The translations under genes were made by a program, and so were the position numbers. A stretch of 64,000 bases of DNA from Evernia prunastri (Eukaryota; Ascomycota; Lecanoromycetes; Lecanorales; Parmeliaceae): assembly GCA_003184365.1 (NCBI GenBank), contig NKYR01000013.1, positions 248,001 to 312,000 on the forward strand, in the 5' to 3' direction. Positions within the stretch are counted from its first letter, which is position 1. Each line of letters opens with the position of its first letter. Positions 31,442-42,366 of the stretch are shown here, one piece after another. Under the pieces are notes generated by a model. That model was given only the letters and a program-made list of their open reading frames with translations. It did not search any database and was not told the DNA's origin.

Positions 31442-32437
31442 GAGTCTGTGAATGAAGAGATGATGATGTGTTGGCTTCAAAATCTTCAGAGAAAAATTTC
31501 ATCAAGAGCGACTTTAGACGCCAAGCCACTAGAAAACCCGCCAAAACAGCGAAGCTCTGGCTCAATCCACCTGTGTGTGACACTGACGACGAACCACGTA
31601 TGCTCTACGTGTTCACCCTGGCCAAGAGACCTCTCACCTATCCCACGTGATCAATCAACATCGAGGTTGGATTTGGGCTTCTCATTGATCTTATTGCTAC
31701 GTACCATTCACCTCTTTGGCCCCCCCTGCGAATTTAGGAGGATGGCCCTGCAATTGAGGGCCATCCTCCTGACGTGCAAACCGACACCCGCATCGAACCT
31801 TCGTCAAAAGCAATACTATCGGCATATGCACGTTCGAAATTTCCTTTTGAGAAGGGCTGGAGGGATGAGGCGAGGATCTGTAGTGAGGACCTACGGCCAC
31901 TCTATGATGACCAGAACGGAAGAGCGAGGAGCAGGATGGTGGGCTTTCGGCCTTTGCCGTGTGCCTTGGGTTATATATATAATAGGAGCCGCGGGAAGAA
32001 GAGAGGGGATACTGACGTACTCTCGAGGGTGACATCTTCGATCCTTTACCGTTTACTGGCTCAAAGACCATTGCTGTACGGATATTAATCAGTACCTAGC
32101 TATCGTCATACCGTGTCGGTGCATGAAGCGGAGGTTGGATGTGATGTCAATGGCGTAGGAGAACGAGTCTTGGTCCTTGTTGAGCGGAGCAGAGAGTGTT
32201 GGCTTGTATAGACATTGCAACTGTTAGCTGAAGCATTGTAGCGCTTGTACCTCTTCCTATGAATAGAAATGACACGTCAGTTTCTCGGGATTGCTCGACA
32301 TAAGCGATTGGCAAGTGCTGATCGAGCTCCAGTAAGTCGCGTACAACACATACCACTGTGAATTCGGATCAGGCACAATCACATTGAATTGAAACGAGCT
32401 CAAGGTAGATGATAGGAATAATGATCTCATATTAAAA
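31442..32437. other. no confident gene; contains a strong hairpin
   Basis: A plus-strand frame of 201 codons (31427-32032) has no recognisable motif and partly overlaps the leader of the minus gene. I do not call it. Confidence 0.4.
31736..31770. repeat. perfect 14-bp hairpin
   Basis: The arms AGGAGGATGGCCCT (31736-31749) and AGGGCCATCCTCCT (31757-31770) are exact reverse complements with loop GCAATTG. Confidence 0.9.
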
Positions 32438-33712
32438 TTATAGTACAACTCGACTTTCATCTGTCTCTGCAACACCAGATGCCCTCGTCCCCCAACATTC
32501 TTCGGTATTGGTTCCGTTGATCTTTTCCGTCGCATGTCTGTCGTTGGCTGACGCATTGGACACGTCATTGGTCAATGCCTGCTGGCCAGGATTCCGCACG
32601 ATGCACCATCCGAGGTTGAGCGCATGGCCCCTGCACTCGATAATGGCAATGACTGCGGGCTCTGCCCCCTTGTCGACGAGGTCTTGGTTGAAGTGAGAAT
32701 GTAAATCCTGGAGATCGAGTTGGTCTCGGGTTACGTGTCATTGCTACTAAAGCAGTTAGCATACCTGAGCGAGGTGCCTGGCCTGGCACGAAGCCAGGTG
32801 CATCAGGACTCATTGTGGACGTACCTTAGATGTTTCGCGTACCGCTCAAAACGACAGGATCTTGCCTCCCTCGTAGCTGAAGTTGTTGTGGTCACGTTCG
32901 GCTTCCAACATCTGTTGCAATTTGTCAGTTGTCAATCGCGAGGACGTGGGAAATGACTACCATCTTCCTAGTCTCGGACATCTCCTGTTCTGTTCGATCC
33001 CGGCAACAGCATCTTCTACATCCTTCATGGACTTCTCGAAGACAGAGATGTTCTGTTCGGTCCCGGCAACAGCATCTTCTACATCCTTCATGGACTTCTC
33101 GAAGACAGAGATGGCTCCCAGCTTCCGCGGGAAATTTCCTTTGTATTGACGGTGAAGCGGACTGTTCCATCAGAGTGCCTTGGAAGATGTTTGATAATGC
33201 GTCGAGGCAGGCTTGGAGAGTGTCAATGACCTGACGAAAACCTTTCAAGATGACTGCGGGCTCTGCTCCTTTGTCGACGAGGTCTGGTTGGTAAGGACTC
33301 CGAGAGTTCGCTCGCCTTGGGCGTCGAGTTCCTCACAATTTCCTGGGTAGCGATGTCCACAGGGATGACGGCGAGGATGACGGAGCGTGGGTTGCGCATG
33401 TACGTAGTCACCTGAGTACGGTTGTTAGTCACGAGGACGTGGATCAGAATAAATACCTCTTGATTTTGGCTACGGCGTCTTCCTGGCTTTTGTATACTCC
33501 CCTTCCAGAGGAGAGCAGGGATTGCTGTACCATTAAGGATCTTCCCTAAAGGGCTGTATTGCAAGTACCTCACCTTACATCCAAGGCAGGTTGCTCTGAC
33601 TCCATTGATGCTGTTTTCCTCGATCCGGACGCCGCAGTAGAGAGCCGTCGCGTTCTGCTTGTCGTGCGCTGTAGCGAGTGAAGACTGCAGCCGAGACATT
33701 ATCAGCAACTAT
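32438..33712 (-). pseudogene. dynamin-like GTPase relic, frameshifted and partly duplicated
   Basis: Minus-strand pieces in different frames match the dynamin/Mx GTPase domain: a TYMRNPRSVILAV segment followed by VDIATQEI, then, one frame over, GERTLGVLT and DLVDKGAE (the G4 TKPD region with a missing base). Dynamins are membrane-remodelling GTPases. An intron (GTATTT...ACTAACAACCGTACTCAG) lies just before TTYM. After DLVDKGAEPAVI (33251-33290) the copy runs into middle-domain-like sequence (IDTLQACLDAL). A second copy of the same 42 bp (32650-32691) continues as the expected LGWCIVRNPGQQ and ends at TAA 32438. The Walker A motif is not found. Frameshifts and the internal duplication mean no intact protein can be made from this copy. 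Confidence 0.7.
32986..33111 (-). repeat. 63-bp direct tandem repeat, two copies
   Basis: Two nearly identical 63-bp units lie head to tail; in one minus-strand frame each encodes SVFEKSMKDVEDAVAG-EQ (21 residues, coiled-coil-like). They sit inside the dynamin relic but in another frame than its preceding piece. Confidence 0.8.
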
Positions 33713-34063
33713 GACCAATGTAATTGGGAAGCCGTCATGTGTTTGGAGTACCACTGAGCGCTCAAAGGTTTTCATACCCTGCGCGTCTTTTGTCAAGTTG
33801 TACAGGCAACAGCCAATGCGGTCTTTGTGATAAAGCTGCGGGTAGTCTTTGAAGTTGAAGCCAAGAGCCCAGCTGTCTCTGTGATCCTTTCCACTTGCTT
33901 GAACTTCCATTGAATGGAATGCTTGGCGGGAGCTCTTAATCCTCTCAATGGTACACATCGTGTGTCCAAAAGCCCAAACTAGACCAGGATCATACTGTCT
34001 TGATCTGCTATGCGCAAGCTGCATCTCTTCTAACAAAGAGGTGAAGTCGCTCCTTTTCTTCAA
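33713..34063 (-). pseudogene. fragment of an unknown domain (SSRQAFHS...SGKDHRDSW)
   Basis: The minus frame 34063-33720 encodes KSSRQAFHSMEVQASGKDHRDSW, then FKDYPQLYHKDRIG and SVVLQ. The same domain, with about 85% matching DNA by eye, is found at 57.5-57.9 kb. Here it breaks off after SVVLQ into the dynamin relic; at 57.6 kb it continues into different sequence. A ~50-bp segment at 34016-34070 is repeated at 34161-34213. Family not recognised; no intact copy is in the window. Confidence 0.6.
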
Positions 34064-34177
34064 GGGAAGGAAAAGTTACTCACCTTTTCGGGTACCGCGA
34101 AGGCCAAGAAATTGACACTTGAACGAAGTGGCCAAGGTGGCCAACTTCAGGTTTCGAGATTGGCAAGCTGCATCTGT

Positions 34178-34790
34178 TCAAGCAAAGAGGGGAAATCGCT
34201 CTTCCTTGAGAGTGAGAGCAGCTGGAAGTTCAGCGCTCAGTGAGGAGAGTAGGACGCTTCTAAGCGCCCGAGGTGACAGCAGTACCTTCCATACCCCAAG
34301 CCCTTTGTCCAGGATCTCTATCTGTGGAAGTGACCCCATTTGAAAGCTCTCATCATGTGTCCCACGTTCTAGGGATTGAGATGGAGGTTTCAATCCTGAA
34401 ATGCAGAGGTAGCACGGAACCCCGTGTCCACCGCAGATTTCAAGGGTATATATACATTTATTAGCAAAGGCACACCATATTGCGCACCAGCCATGTCCGA
34501 AGCGTCGGAGCTGACGTAGAGTGCAATTTTGCTCAAGGGGTGCAGTCTCGGAGCTGCCCCACCGTGCCTTCCCGTAGGAGACGAAATTGTTGATCCAGCA
34601 GACCCTGTTCACGGTGAAAATGTCACGAGTCAAACAGTTGCTGCGAACTGTAAGTAGATCACTGAGACAATGATGCTTCGTCAGTAAGAACGATTTCGCC
34701 TTCGCAGAGCAAAGGAGTATCATCTCGACGGTTGCTTGCTCTTTTGGAGCGAAGCAGTGTCTCAAAATGTCTTTGAGCTGAGCTCAGTAT
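34178..34790 (-). pseudogene. NFX1/ZNFX1-like helicase N-terminal relic
   Basis: On the minus strand, read through frameshifts, GEIVLTDEASLSQ and EQGLLDQQFRLLREGTVGQLRD resemble the segment ahead of the helicase core in NFX1-type/ZNFX1 helicases (YLD-x-x-FRLLRED-x-x-x-PLRD). The copy of the dyad element at 34802-34823 lies just upstream, but no ATG follows (ATTTTG where ATG is expected). Stops and a TA-rich stretch at 34443 complete the decay. The family call rests on one short motif. Confidence 0.4.
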
Positions 34791-34801
34791 CTAGTTTAAA
34801 A

Positions 34802-34823
34802 CCACGAGTGTTACACTGCGGGG
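34802..34823 (-). promoter_or_regulatory. start-proximal dyad element, copy 7 (orphan)
   Basis: On the minus strand: CCCCG - CAGTGTAACACT - CGTGG, then TTTTAAAC. The outer arms are imperfect, but the inner palindrome AGTG/CACT is perfect, replacing AGA/TCT of the other copies. It lacks a following ATG. Confidence 0.6.
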
Positions 34824-35165
34824 TTACAATACAATCACAGATGTGAGAGTGGAGTGCTCGTAAGCAGAACCGTCAGAAGACAGTGAGGAAGGCAAGTATG
34901 GTGTTGTGGTAGATGTATGGTGAGGAAAGAAGTGAGGAAGTGAGTCGAAAGAAAGAAGAAGTGAGGTGAAAAAAAGTTGAATAAATACCCGTGGCTTAGC
35001 GTCAATTTTAGCGTGGAAACTAGTCTAGTGGACTAAGCTAGCCAGCTAGCGTTGCAACCTAACAAGCTCGACAGGCAGCAGCGCGCGCATCTGCGCATTA
35101 TATTTGATATATATTGCGAATACACTGTGTGTATGTAGAAGTGGAAGAGAAGCGTGGGAGGAAAG

Positions 35166-35320
35166 GGGGTTTAAATACCTCGCGATGCCTGCCACAAATT
35201 CATTCTCCCTTGAATGAATACATGGGGAATGACACAGAACGATGAATATTGTCTACTGGTGACTGCTTTCTCTTTTAAACTAGAGACATTCACCTGCTAA
35301 TGAATCGTATGAATGGAGAG
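35166..35320 (-). promoter_or_regulatory. orphan promoter module: TATTTAAACCCC and GAATGA words
   Basis: The TATA-like TATTTAAACCCC (minus strand, 35166-35177) lies ~345 bp before dyad copy 7. Upstream of it (35200-35320) GAATGA words are repeated. The arrangement equals that at 12985-13079 and 59484-59930. Confidence 0.45.
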
Positions 35321-35470
35321 GTTGTATGTGACATGCAATGGTGAAAATGGCTGTGTCTTTGAGATTCATTCTAATTTAGTACCATTTGCAAGAAAATGAA
35401 GGAAAACTACCTACTGTTCCAAATCAATGGGCAAAAGGGAATGACAAGCAATGGTGAATACTTCTGCGCT

Positions 35471-35860
35471 CTAGAACGAGAAGCACCATTCAACATTGAA
35501 AATTGGCAAAGGGTACACTACTTCATCTGGTTTGATGCCATTAGGCATAATGCTTTCCCATGAACATGTAAGATCACGCCCGCCGTTGCGACACAAGCTA
35601 ACTCTTCTGCTCCAGTAGCTGTCATTGAAAACATTGCTGTCTAGTCCAGCCTGACCGACCAAGCCTATCCCGATACAACGCGGTTCATTTGTCAGTAACT
35701 CGGGATAGAGAACGGTTTCCTGGGGAGGTGAAGGGGTTGTACTCTGGTCAAATGAGCAGATACCTGGGTGAGAAGATCGCAAATGGTCTCGTACTCTCTT
35801 TGCGGACGATGTTGGGCTCTGAAAGCTGACCTGACATCCAATGGTAGGAATCACACTCAT
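35471..35860 (-). CDS. hypothetical 129-aa protein or exon
   Basis: This frame runs from ATG 35860 to TAG 35471 with four or five Cys, two of them in the C-terminal half (SLCRNGGRDLTCSWESI). There is no signal peptide and no recognised family. It could be one exon of a longer gene or a decayed one. Confidence 0.3.
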   Translation of the reverse strand: MSVIPTIGCQVSFQSPTSSAKRVRDHLRSSHPGICSFDQSTTPSPPQETVLYPELLTNEPRCIGIGLVGQAGLDSNVFNDSYWSRRVSLCRNGGRDLTCSWESIMPNGIKPDEVVYPLPIFNVEWCFSF

Positions 35861-37906
35861 CGAGCAGACTGCCTATCTTCACAAGCCTACCATGTGAGCG
35901 ATTCTAATTGAACGGCCACAACCGCTAGGAGCGCAGCCTCCACCACAGCCTTCAAAGCAGCTTTTTCTCCTACAGCCGGTAGCCTCCTATACCAAAGCAG
36001 TTGTACCATTGCCGCCGGCTAAGCAAGAACACTCTCTTCCACATTTGTCAAAGCCCCCTGTTGTACGTCAGCAAGTTCGATCCCAACGGCCTCAACTTCG
36101 TCGGTGTTGCCACGTCAGTCTACGATATTTAAGCAAGGTCCTTCCATCTCAGAGTCGTTACAGCAGTGTGTCACCTCAAAGCAAGATTATTCACAGCAGA
36201 TGGTCCTATCACAGCCAGTACAGTTCGCTACCGGAGCCCATGTCTGATTACGAGATGCCCAAGTCGTACGTCCTACCTATTCAGCAATCCCTGTTTACGA
36301 TGTCCAGTACTACGATCCTACATTTCGCACTCGGCTTTGTCCGTCGCGAGAACATTCCAGGCGGGGAGGCATTGGCAAGCTTGAATTTGAATGTATTTCT
36401 GCTATGCTTGTAAGAGTGGAATGCTTTGGGTCGCGAGTGCTCTGCATTGTTGTCCCGGGGTAGTCGGAATGGCCTTGCTCCCATCATGCTTAGCATAGTG
36501 TACTTGCCTGGATGGAACTAGGTCATGCTGCAGGTCTGCATAGAATACGAGCATCATCTTCTACAAATACGAACGTGATGGCATTTGGTTGCTCCTCAAG
36601 TTGTTAGGGAATTGCTACTTGCACTGGATCAAAGCATGAAACTGATTCATATGTATAGACATGAGCACACTCAAATGTACGCTGACTTCCTATGTGCTTT
36701 ATAAAAGTCAATAATCCTTCCATCACTCCCGGATATTGTCTTTCGCTCCCGTAAATCCGAAAACTGCATCAACGTGTGAGCCCAGTCAGCTCTTCCATTG
36801 ACCGGTGTTCCCCCTTCATGGCCCACCTTTCTCCCTCCACTGCATTGTTGTTACTCTACGCAATTTCAATTGCCAACTACGACCCTGGCCCCTACAACCT
36901 AAACAACCACGCCTCGTACTTAAGCATGTAAGTTTGTTGCAGATTCCAAAGCTCACCAGCTAATACCCCTGAGTCAATAGGCAGCAACCATTCATCCGAA
37001 CCAGAAGCCTTTGAGATGAATACCTACCCAAGCCTCAGGCTCCGAAAGAAGAAAGCTCAGCGAACCCTACGTACGAGGCGAGATCCACGACTGATTGATG
37101 ACCAACCACTGGACTCAGCCCATGTTGTCTGTTCATATGGAACCGCGGCAAGACGCCTACCTGTTGGAAAGCCTTCAGAAATGGTACGCACCGAAACTCG
37201 CCCGAAGTTGGAGTCGTGTGGTCGTGCTGTGCTCTTGGTATGGATTCCATGTGATCATGCAAGCACGGAGAGGATCGTGGTACCGGCGGAAGCATGAGTC
37301 ACAGATCCAGTCTCGAGAAGACCAGAATTACGGGCAATGGCCAACCCGATGTGCCGTCGAAAGCCCCGCATCCAGCAGGCACTTCCGGAAGCTTTACGAC
37401 GCCGGCAGACAACACAGTACGAGCCCTATGAAGAGTCATCAGAAAGAGTAGGAGCAGGCTTTCACAGCCTAGGGAGGCCGGAGCGGAAGACCTTCAACGA
37501 CGTAGGCACGGAAGTCATGTGGGTTATTGGGGAATACCTACGGCATAGCAGGCATCTGGAAGTCCTGCGGGTGAGCAGCGAAGGAAGTCCTACGGGGTGA
37601 CGCAGGCAAGGAGGCTTCCTCTTGCTACAGACTCTCAATTTGGCGTATACGGTCACTTGAGACGAAGAAGCATCTGTCTGGGCATTAGGCTTGCCGTTGT
37701 GAGGTTGAAAAGTGGGTAGATGTAGCAGCGCCTGTAAATGTTTGAAATCTCTCCAATGACTGTTTAGTCAACATCGCATACGTGAGCACTGGGATAGTAG
37801 TAGCGACAGATTCAATAACAAGCGTACAGCCAAGTCCATTTTGCCCTCAACAATCATGTAGACCTTCTACGCCTCATTCAAACCACAACAGACATACACT
37901 AGAACC
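35861..37906. other. no confident gene
   Basis: A Pro/Gln-rich frame (about 35917-36170: QPPPQPSKQ) breaks into other frames and looks decayed. Overlapping plus frames at 37016-37600 share no motif with known families. The last part is the 3' flank of the BRCT gene. Confidence 0.4.
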
Positions 37907-40900
37907 TCATTTCCCATAGCTGACTGTCCTTCCCAACGGACTTCTGATCCTTGATGCCCATTGCATACTCTTCCTTCTTGCTTCCAACAACCTTCTTCGA
38001 ACCGTCTCATCCGGCTGGTCACCGATATCCCCACTGACGGGAAACCCAGTCTGCTTTGGTGGGCACGTGCGCTGCACCAATTCTGCCCCCTTGGTGAGAT
38101 AGTATGGCGTGGTTGGCGATCCCCATGCAGAGCCATCCTCAAGCATGTCGTCCTGTGCGGAAGCTGCGATGGGAGTTGCGGGTACTACCGTTGGCTCGTG
38201 TTCTTGCGGTGTTTGCCGGTCAATGATGAAGGTGTCTCTGCGAGAAGCAGGAGTATCGAAGGTGAGGAACTCTTTCGTAGGTGACATCTCGTTTTCGGGT
38301 GATGCCTTGGCCGGTGTTTCGATGCTAGCTGCAATCAGATTGCCATTCACATTGGCGAGCGCTCGAGGCTCCATCGATTTGCGGCGGCGAGAGCCGCCAC
38401 GAGGAATCATGGAGGTGTCGATGGTATAGTCTGCTTCATCCAGCCATTTATCCTCCCGCTCGCAGCTAGGAGTATTAGCAAGAAGATATTACTCCCTGGT
38501 GAATCGTTTGACTTACTCTAAGACCCAGCCAACGCCAACACAAGAGACTGCCCCGTTGCTGCTCCGAACCTTTTCTAAGGTCCGTTTCCCACCGTCTTTG
38601 TAGACAACGTGGGTAATACCAGTCTTGATGGTATCTGGCGAAGCCGTCTGTGAAGTGTTGCTGCTAAAAGAGCCGCCCGTGCTTACTCTAGGATTCCATG
38701 ACCATTGCTTGACACAGCGAGCACCCATTTGGGTCAACAGGTCGACGAATATACCACTGGCGTCTGCACCTTCAGATGTGTGCACATCAACAAAGACAAC
38801 AGCGCCCTGAAGAACGTGCGAAATAACGCCTTTCGGCGCAGTTCGCCCAGGAGTCTCAGAATCCAGCCTCATAGCACTGCCAGGCGTTTGAGGGACCGTA
38901 GTTGCTACCAAAACTGGTGTAGTTGGTTGAGCGCGGGTCACAGTCTCGTTCTCAGCATCTTCAGGCATTTCGAAATGCCTAATGTCGTTCTTGCAAGCCT
39001 CATGGACCACAGACAGGGGGCCTCCAAATGATCGACTTCTTTGGCGAGCGACTACGAAAGGAGAATCCTCGGCTGAAGCGCGTAGAGGCACTTTTGAGAC
39101 AGTGTGGATCTCTCGAGGCTGCTGAGAGGTCTTCTTCGCAGGTGTGAACACTTTGGCTGGGGTGCAAGTCAAGGTATGATCCTGCTCTGCCCGCAGCATT
39201 TCAGCATCCGATGGCATCGCATTTTCGTCTCCGTATTCTTCTGATGCTTGCGACTCTTGGCTCGTCTGTAAACCTACAAAGTCCTGTTCGTTGCCCACAT
39301 CCATATCCGCATCCGAGGCGTTTTCTAGGGCTTCTTCGCCATCACGCATTGCCATCTCATCTTCAAAGAACGAAGATTTGGCAGGGGAGCCGGACGGAAC
39401 GTCATTGATATTCTGCTCAGGAGCTGCAATGATACCTGCGCCCCCAAGTGAGAACATTCCGCGGGTCTGACGAGGACGGTTCGCATTCTGTTCGTTCGGG
39501 CTAGACGCAGCCCACGAACTCAATCGATCCGCCAATGGGGTAAAGGATAGTTGATCTTCAGAGCTGTCTGAGCCCTGGCCATCAATAGCGGTAGGGGTGC
39601 TAAAGTCTTGCGCAGAGACTCCGTTTCTTCGCAGTGGCGTGACTCCGTATCCCTTTTCTGGAGATGCAAGCTCGTCTTCAGACCCAGACTCAATGGAAAC
39701 TCTCCTTAATGCGGCGGAAGCAAGCGAAAAGGCTGGACCCTTGAATAATGTAGGAGTCTTCGCGGGCTTTGAGATCTCCAAAGCTTTGTCACTCTGAGCG
39801 GCGGTTTCAGATTGATCGATGATGACGGTATCCTCAAAAGACACTGGTTCCTCAAAGGTGACTGCTAGAGTTCGCAAGGGTGACTCGGCTTCAGCGACAA
39901 CATCGGTGGCAGGGTTTTTAGGCCGAAATGCTGGACTAGGTTCCACTTCTGCGTCTACCTCGCCCTCTTTGTCCAGAACAGTATGAGCCTTGGCCGTCTG
40001 CTCTGGAAACTCGGCGGCTTGGAAAGAATGGCTGATGTCCTTTCCCGGTGAATAGCTTGGAACATTCGAGGGACTAGAGGTGATTGTGGCGTGAGATGGC
40101 GGTACTTTCCTACCAGACTTGACTGGCGATCCAAGCCCTGCCGACTTCGTAGGTGAGACAGTTGGGCGCCGCGCAGGAGATTGCAGCAACGAAGCTTTGA
40201 ATGCTGATTTTGAAGGAACAAGTATGGGCTGCGTTACTTTGTCTTCAATTCTCACTCTCTTCGGCGATAGTTGCAGCAACGATGATGTGAACGGTGACTT
40301 AGGAGGGAGAAGTATTGGCTGTGTCGCGTTGTCGCCAAGATTTCCTCTTCTTGGCGACTCTTGCAGTAATGAAGGTTTCGCGGGAGAATGCGACGACAAA
40401 AGTACAGGCTGAGCAATGCTGTCCCCAAGTTGTACTTTCCTGGGAGAACCTTTGAGAGCATCTTTGAAAGGCGATGCCGGCGGTCGCCGAGCTGGGCTTG
40501 CAAGTATGCTCGACGACATAGGCTTCGAAGGTGACGATGGCATGGTAGCCTGGTCAAAGTGCATTTTAGAGACGCTGCCAAAGTCCTTGAATGGACTGAT
40601 AATTCGCTTGGCAGGAGACTTGCTAAGAGCTCTAATGGGTGTTTTCTCACCGGCAAGCTCATCCTCAGAAATAATTGGGTCACTCTTGGCAACCTGATTG
40701 ACCTTCTTTGGCGACAAAGGCAGTATATCCTTTTTCTCGACCTCCTGACGTTCCTGTGCAGTTGGCATAGCAGCTTTCCTACCACGGGTAGTAGCCCGCG
40801 CCGCCGCTGGCTTGCGGACTGGCTTCGCTTTTAGCCCTGTTGGCTTCACGGCAGACTTCTTCGGTCCTTCAGTCTCGATGGGTACATTTTCCTTGTCTGG

Positions 40901-41512
40901 TTCTTGCTGGAATTTGACCCTCTTCTTTTGCGCAGCTGCCGTTGGTCTCGCGACTGGCTCAGTTGATGGTACCTTCATGGCATTGGTTACTGTTCGTCCA
41001 CGAGTAGCTTTTTTCACTTGCTCCGGCTTCACTGTTTCCTCTTGGACCTCTGGGATCGCTGGCACTGTTTCTAACGGTTTCTTGGGGCGGCCCCGCGTCT
41101 TCGGAGCCTCCGGCTTCGTGATTTTGGCCGTCGGGGCCTTTGTTGGACGAGCTCTTGTCTTCGGCGCGTCTGGAATCTGGACCTCGTCCTTCTCAATTGT
41201 ATCGCTTTTCTTCGCTCGTCCCTTTGCTTTTGCGGTCTCTGACTTCTTTGCCTGTTCAACTGCCGTTTCTTCGATCGCTTCACAATCCTCATCGTCGGCT
41301 CGAGTCTTGCGTTTCATGGGTTTGGTTGGCACTGCTGGCTTCTTCTTCATGACGGCAACTTTAGCAGAGGCTGTAACTATCTTAGTAGGCTTGGGCTCGG
41401 AGACTACATCGTCGGTATCGGTATTCTTCGCGCGAGCGCGTGTCACACGTTTGGGAGGGGAGTCTGTCATATCGGCGGTTTTCTTCCGCTTTGCGGCTTG
41501 TGACACTGGCAT
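37907..41512 (-). CDS. nuclear BRCT-domain protein with AT-hook motif
   Basis: I derive complement(join(37907..38465,38517..41512)), 1184 aa. The intron (GTAAGT...TGCTAATACTCCTAG) restores the BRCT C-terminus (GWVLDCE..KWLDEADY). Residues 1-300 are Lys/Arg/Pro/Thr-rich with repeated KTRGRPKK and KTRARPTK, AT-hook-like minor-groove binders. The middle is disordered, with many SP/TP sites and SPAK/SPFK repeats suggesting CDK phosphorylation. About residues 915-1020 form a BRCT domain (GAVVFVDVHTSEG, LLTQMGARCVKQWSW, ITHVVYKDG, GWVL), a phosphopeptide-binding fold of DNA-damage and mitotic proteins. The tail after it is Ser/Thr-rich. The architecture resembles microcephalin/MDC1-type single-BRCT proteins; I cannot name the orthologue. 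The gene is divergent from the small gene at 41860. Confidence 0.85.
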
Positions 41513-41859
41513 TGGGTAAAATGGAGAAGATCTTCCTCAAGGATGTGTAGAGTATGGTTGAACGCAGACAAGAATGGAATGTTCGTCGGCTTTTATCTTA
41601 TGTTGTTGTTTGTTGATATCTCCCCCGCGTTGGTCAGATAGCAACGACAGACGCTAACGTCTTACACTAAACCAACCTAAAATTAGCGCCTTGTGGTAGC
41701 TTACCTAGTGCATGAGCAGGTGGGAATTGACGAGGAGGACTCTTCTGCAAACACTGACTCGCACCATGGATAATTAGCTCCTGGAACTGGCTGAGTGTCC
41801 GTGGGATCAGCCACTCGAGTTATGAGGGAAGCAGCGCGACAATACGAAGACGTCCATCG
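41513..41859. other. intergenic, likely divergent promoter
   Basis: This lies upstream of the BRCT gene (minus) and of the small plus-strand frame. No specific site recognised. Confidence 0.4.
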
Positions 41860-42189
41860 ATGCAGTTGACCGACGTTGCCGAAAAGGTCATGGCCCATGC
41901 GAAGAGCGGAAGGCGAGCCTTTAGCAAAGACCTCGACCAACCCGCGTACATCATTGAAACAGTCTGGCTCGGTGAGGCCCCAGTGACTGTGCGCAACGAC
42001 TTAGGTAGCGGAATTTATGTCCCATACCTGTCAGCAAAAACCGTGTCAAGGAAGATGCTGCAAAAGGGAAAAGAGAAGGGGATAATCCCGCTCAGCCAAA
42101 CAGGCGATACACCGAAGGAGTCGACGGCGCAGAGATTGAATTCATCTAAGAGCCAAGGGGCTGAAAGCTTTCGATGCAGAGTGTATTGA
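41860..42189 (+). CDS. hypothetical 109-aa basic protein
   Basis: ATG 41860 to TGA 42189, with coding-like composition (AYIIETVWLGEAPVTVRNDL) and a Lys-rich stretch. No domain recognised and no intron needed. It is convergent with the DAHP synthase gene. Confidence 0.4.
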   Translation: MQLTDVAEKVMAHAKSGRRAFSKDLDQPAYIIETVWLGEAPVTVRNDLGSGIYVPYLSAKTVSRKMLQKGKEKGIIPLSQTGDTPKESTAQRLNSSKSQGAESFRCRVY

Positions 42190-42366
42190 AGAGGACACCC
42201 GGAAGGATCAAGACCGGCTCTGTACAAGTGGTATGGGAGATATACACAGATCACGGACAAGGGACGTCGTCTATCGGCCACAATGTTGTGTTCAAGCTAT
42301 CGCAGCGTTGCAGCAAATTATGTGGCATCTACTTTTTTATTTTGATGTAGCCAATATTCTATCTGA

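Noticed and set aside
31427..32032. 201-codon plus-strand gene
   Set aside because: No motif, overlaps the leader of the minus gene and a strong hairpin; composition not protein-like.
40812..41519. Plus-strand frame of 235 codons
   Set aside because: Antisense of the Lys/Pro-rich N-terminus of the BRCT protein.
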